Shown here one piece after another: positions 61,701 through 64,000 of a DNA stretch of 64,000 nucleotides (position 1 is the stretch's first letter; every line of letters begins with the position of its first letter). The stretch comes from Parus major (taxonomy: Eukaryota; Chordata; Aves; Passeriformes; Paridae): NCBI RefSeq assembly GCF_001522545.3, contig NC_031770.1, positions 15,292,751-15,356,750 on the forward strand, read 5' to 3'. The notes under the pieces are model-generated. The model was not told the origin of the DNA and did not search any database. It saw nothing but the letters and a program-made list of their open reading frames with translations. A program made the position numbers and the translations under genes.

Positions 61701-64000
61701 TTGAGGAAAGGATTGGTCTTGCTGCATTTTGTACTGCCTCCATGAGATGGATAGATTTTGCACTAGAGTTTCCTTAAAAAAAATACTTGCATCTCAATAT
61801 AATTTACAATAAATGTTTTGCAGACTCATCTATTTCTAAGCATTGGAAGTGACAAAGGGTGTGTCTCTCCCAAAATTATGGCTTTGCTCAGAGAAGTGTG
61901 TTCTTTTATTAGGAACATCAGGTTTACATTTTCTCTTGAATACCAAGTTTTAAATTAAATCCTTACAGCTATCCACTATTTCAAGCACTTGCATTGGTCT
62001 ACCATTCATTACAGAATGAATACTTCATTATTTTGTCATAAATTATTCTATCTTGAGATGCCAATTTCCAAAATTTCCTTGGAATAATAATTCCTATAAA
62101 AATGTATCTCGCAGAATATTTTTACTTGTGTTGCAGTAAAGATAGGCACAGTATGTATTGTATCTCAGTCCTACTGAGAAGAAAGGATCTTGGTCTCTTT
62201 GGTAAATATTGAGAAGAATTTACTTTTGCACCTCTCTTGGATACAGTGTTAGATGTTGAACAGTGTCGACTCCACTAAGAAATAAAAAACCCCACACTTT
62301 AAAACAATGCTTGAATTGAACAGCTCATCTCATTTAGATTAGGACAGTGGGTAAAAAAGCTGCATGTTTGTCTTGTCTGCCACCTTAATAGTTTTTGAAT
62401 GACAAGTGCCTGCAAAGTTGTCAAAGGTCAAACAGCTATTTTTTTTTTTTGTGTTCTAATTACAGTAGTCTACCAAAGAACCTTGAGAGATGACTGACCT
62501 GCAAAACTGAGACAATGGCTCTGTAGTTATGGAAGTATGGAAATTAAGTTTAGGCAGAAGCAAATGTGGCTGGAGTGGTCACAACAGGGATATTGCTAAA
62601 GTGGTTGTTGATAGCCCAGGAATACATATTATTTTTCTGCCTAAGGGGAAAAATAGCTGAAATTATGTGGGTTTTGTTGAAGCAATTGCAGTAGGCTGTT
62701 CTACTGAAGAGCAAACATGATGTGTTACACAGCACCCCTGTGCTTCTCTTTGAAAACATACTAATAGCAATTATTTTTTAATTGAAGAAAATACCTTATG
62801 AAAAATTCAGAGTATTTAGTAAAATTTGGTTCTTTCAGTCCCATGTTAGCTGGGTTTTCTGATGGTCTCCCTTCTCTCTGTGCCTTTGCAGCTTGGCAGA
62901 TCTTCACCCTCCTGCAACAACTCCAGGCCCCTGAAGTGGCTGTAGGAAATCCTTCCCCTTTTTAAAGGGAAGGTGTAAGTTATTTCCCTGTTGTCTGTGA
63001 CCACAAGTTCCTTCTGGTCCTTGTTCATTTTGTCAGTGGCAAATAGAGATGCTAAATTCAGCTCTTTTTTCAACTTTATGTAAGGCATCCATAAAAAATA
63101 TTTTAGGCAAACTGGCACTGCACATATTGCCCAAAGCTTTGTTATTTATGAGCTCTGGGCATTCAGCTTGCCTTCAGAACTGAAGCATTGCTGTCAGTAG
63201 AAATGAATTTGTGTACTAGAAAGAAAGAAATTTCTAATCTCCATGATCTCTTACTGTGTCTTGAAATACAAAAGTAGCTGAAAAGGGCATATTTAGAACA
63301 GGCTTCTGCTGAAGTTTAGAAATATGTCATTTATTCATAAATATAAAATAGGCAAAATGTAATGTTTCCCTTAAAATGTAGGGAAATTGTCCAGTAGCTT
63401 TGGATTTTAGTGGAAGATATTCTTTATGTGCACACTGTTAACACAGATGCTACTGTTTACTAGAAGTATCACAAAATGGCACATTGACTAAGACATGCCC
63501 AAAAATGCAAAGTAGTAATTGCAAAATATTGTTGTAAATATAGTTCTGCAGGCTGCAGAATATTTTAGAATAAAAATTTTCATCTGTACAGAAAATTATT
63601 TGATCTGTTAGAAAGGTAATACTTTAATGAATGCTTTTAGCATAACAAGAGGAAAAAGAAATTATGAACAGGTATTTCTTTATCACTTAAAGACTGCTCT
63701 TACTCCTGTGGCTCTCCAGCCATTTTGCCAAAGGTTTACAACCTTTATGGGAAGCGTATATTACAAGCTGCAAACCCAGTACCTTTGGCCTTAATATCCT
63801 GCAAAGATTCCATTTCCCCAGGATGTTTGTTCCTGGAACCTTTGTTCTCCTACATCCAGCTGGTACAAGTGTCTCTCTTAAGAACTTTTGTTTTGGTGTT
63901 TACATGGGTGGGTGCCCACCCTGAGGAGCTGCATCTACATCTGTGAGACTTCAGTGTCTGTCCTCCTGAGAAAGATTATGGTGTGCTTTTCTGATGTCAG

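Larger units (their letters stand above)
55386..64000 (+). other. AT-rich, probably a large intron of the CpG-island gene
   Basis: No coding exon is recognisable in 8.6 kb. On the plus strand T runs of eight or more outnumber A runs (about seven to two by eye: for example 57628-57637, 59048-59070, 61186 and 62440 against 55825 and 61776). This fits the T-over-A bias of transcribed introns read rightward. Three segments have acceptor and donor pairs of fair quality (55891-55961, 60139-60249, 61238-61303), but none has a convincing coding frame. The extent beyond the window is unknown. Confidence 0.45.

Noticed and set aside
62846..63118. 90-codon minus-strand open frame with charged, protein-like composition
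   Set aside because: No family recognised, and it is antisense to the predicted intron. A decayed repeat is possible, but I cannot identify one.

Overview
The window is 64 kb of avian nuclear DNA and is almost entirely non-coding. Bird origin rests on several CR1 LINE fragments with the avian-type 3' end (the stretch resembling 'ttggaaggggtcc ... atcatcgagtccag' in either orientation) and on a solo ERVL-like LTR. From memory, the start of that LTR resembles passerine ERVL LTRs. I therefore infer a passerine with moderate confidence. There are no bacterial gene arrangements, no CRISPR array and no prokaryotic operon.

Layout. Positions 1-13950 are apparently single-copy intergenic or deep intronic DNA with short microsatellites. 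Positions 13951-14976 hold a 5'-truncated CR1 on the minus strand with a decayed reverse-transcriptase trace. Positions 14977-24388 are gene-free but contain a near-perfect 52-bp palindrome at 22187-22238. Positions 24389-26056 form a small repeat cluster: a solo LTR on the minus strand and two CR1 3' ends on the plus strand, one with an inverted scrap at its 5' edge. Positions 26057-35370 are gene-free, with a small CpG cluster near 29.5 kb and a compound TTAGTA/TTG microsatellite at 33.54 kb. A second minus-strand CR1 lies at 35371-36115. Positions 36116-53409 are gene-free, and a third, older minus-strand CR1 fragment sits at 53410-53640.

The only convincing gene signal is a CpG island at about 54.41-55.08 kb. 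It carries GC boxes inside five identical 25-bp tandem units, an ETS site and a YY1-type start element. It is followed by a clean splice donor, a 140-bp intron, an acceptor and a probable second donor. All these signals read rightward. The first two predicted exons look non-coding, because their three ATGs open frames of only 17, 5 and 5 codons. The remaining 8.6 kb to the window end is AT-rich and shows more T runs than A runs on the plus strand, as expected for a long first large intron of a rightward gene. I cannot name the gene, since no conserved coding exon is visible.

No new multi-gene system is visible. The items most worth checking are the promoter-proximal GC-box minisatellite, the trio of tiny upstream ORFs, the 52-bp palindrome, the CpG/E-box hairpin cluster at 29.5 kb, and the inverted scrap on the CR1 copy at 25.2 kb.
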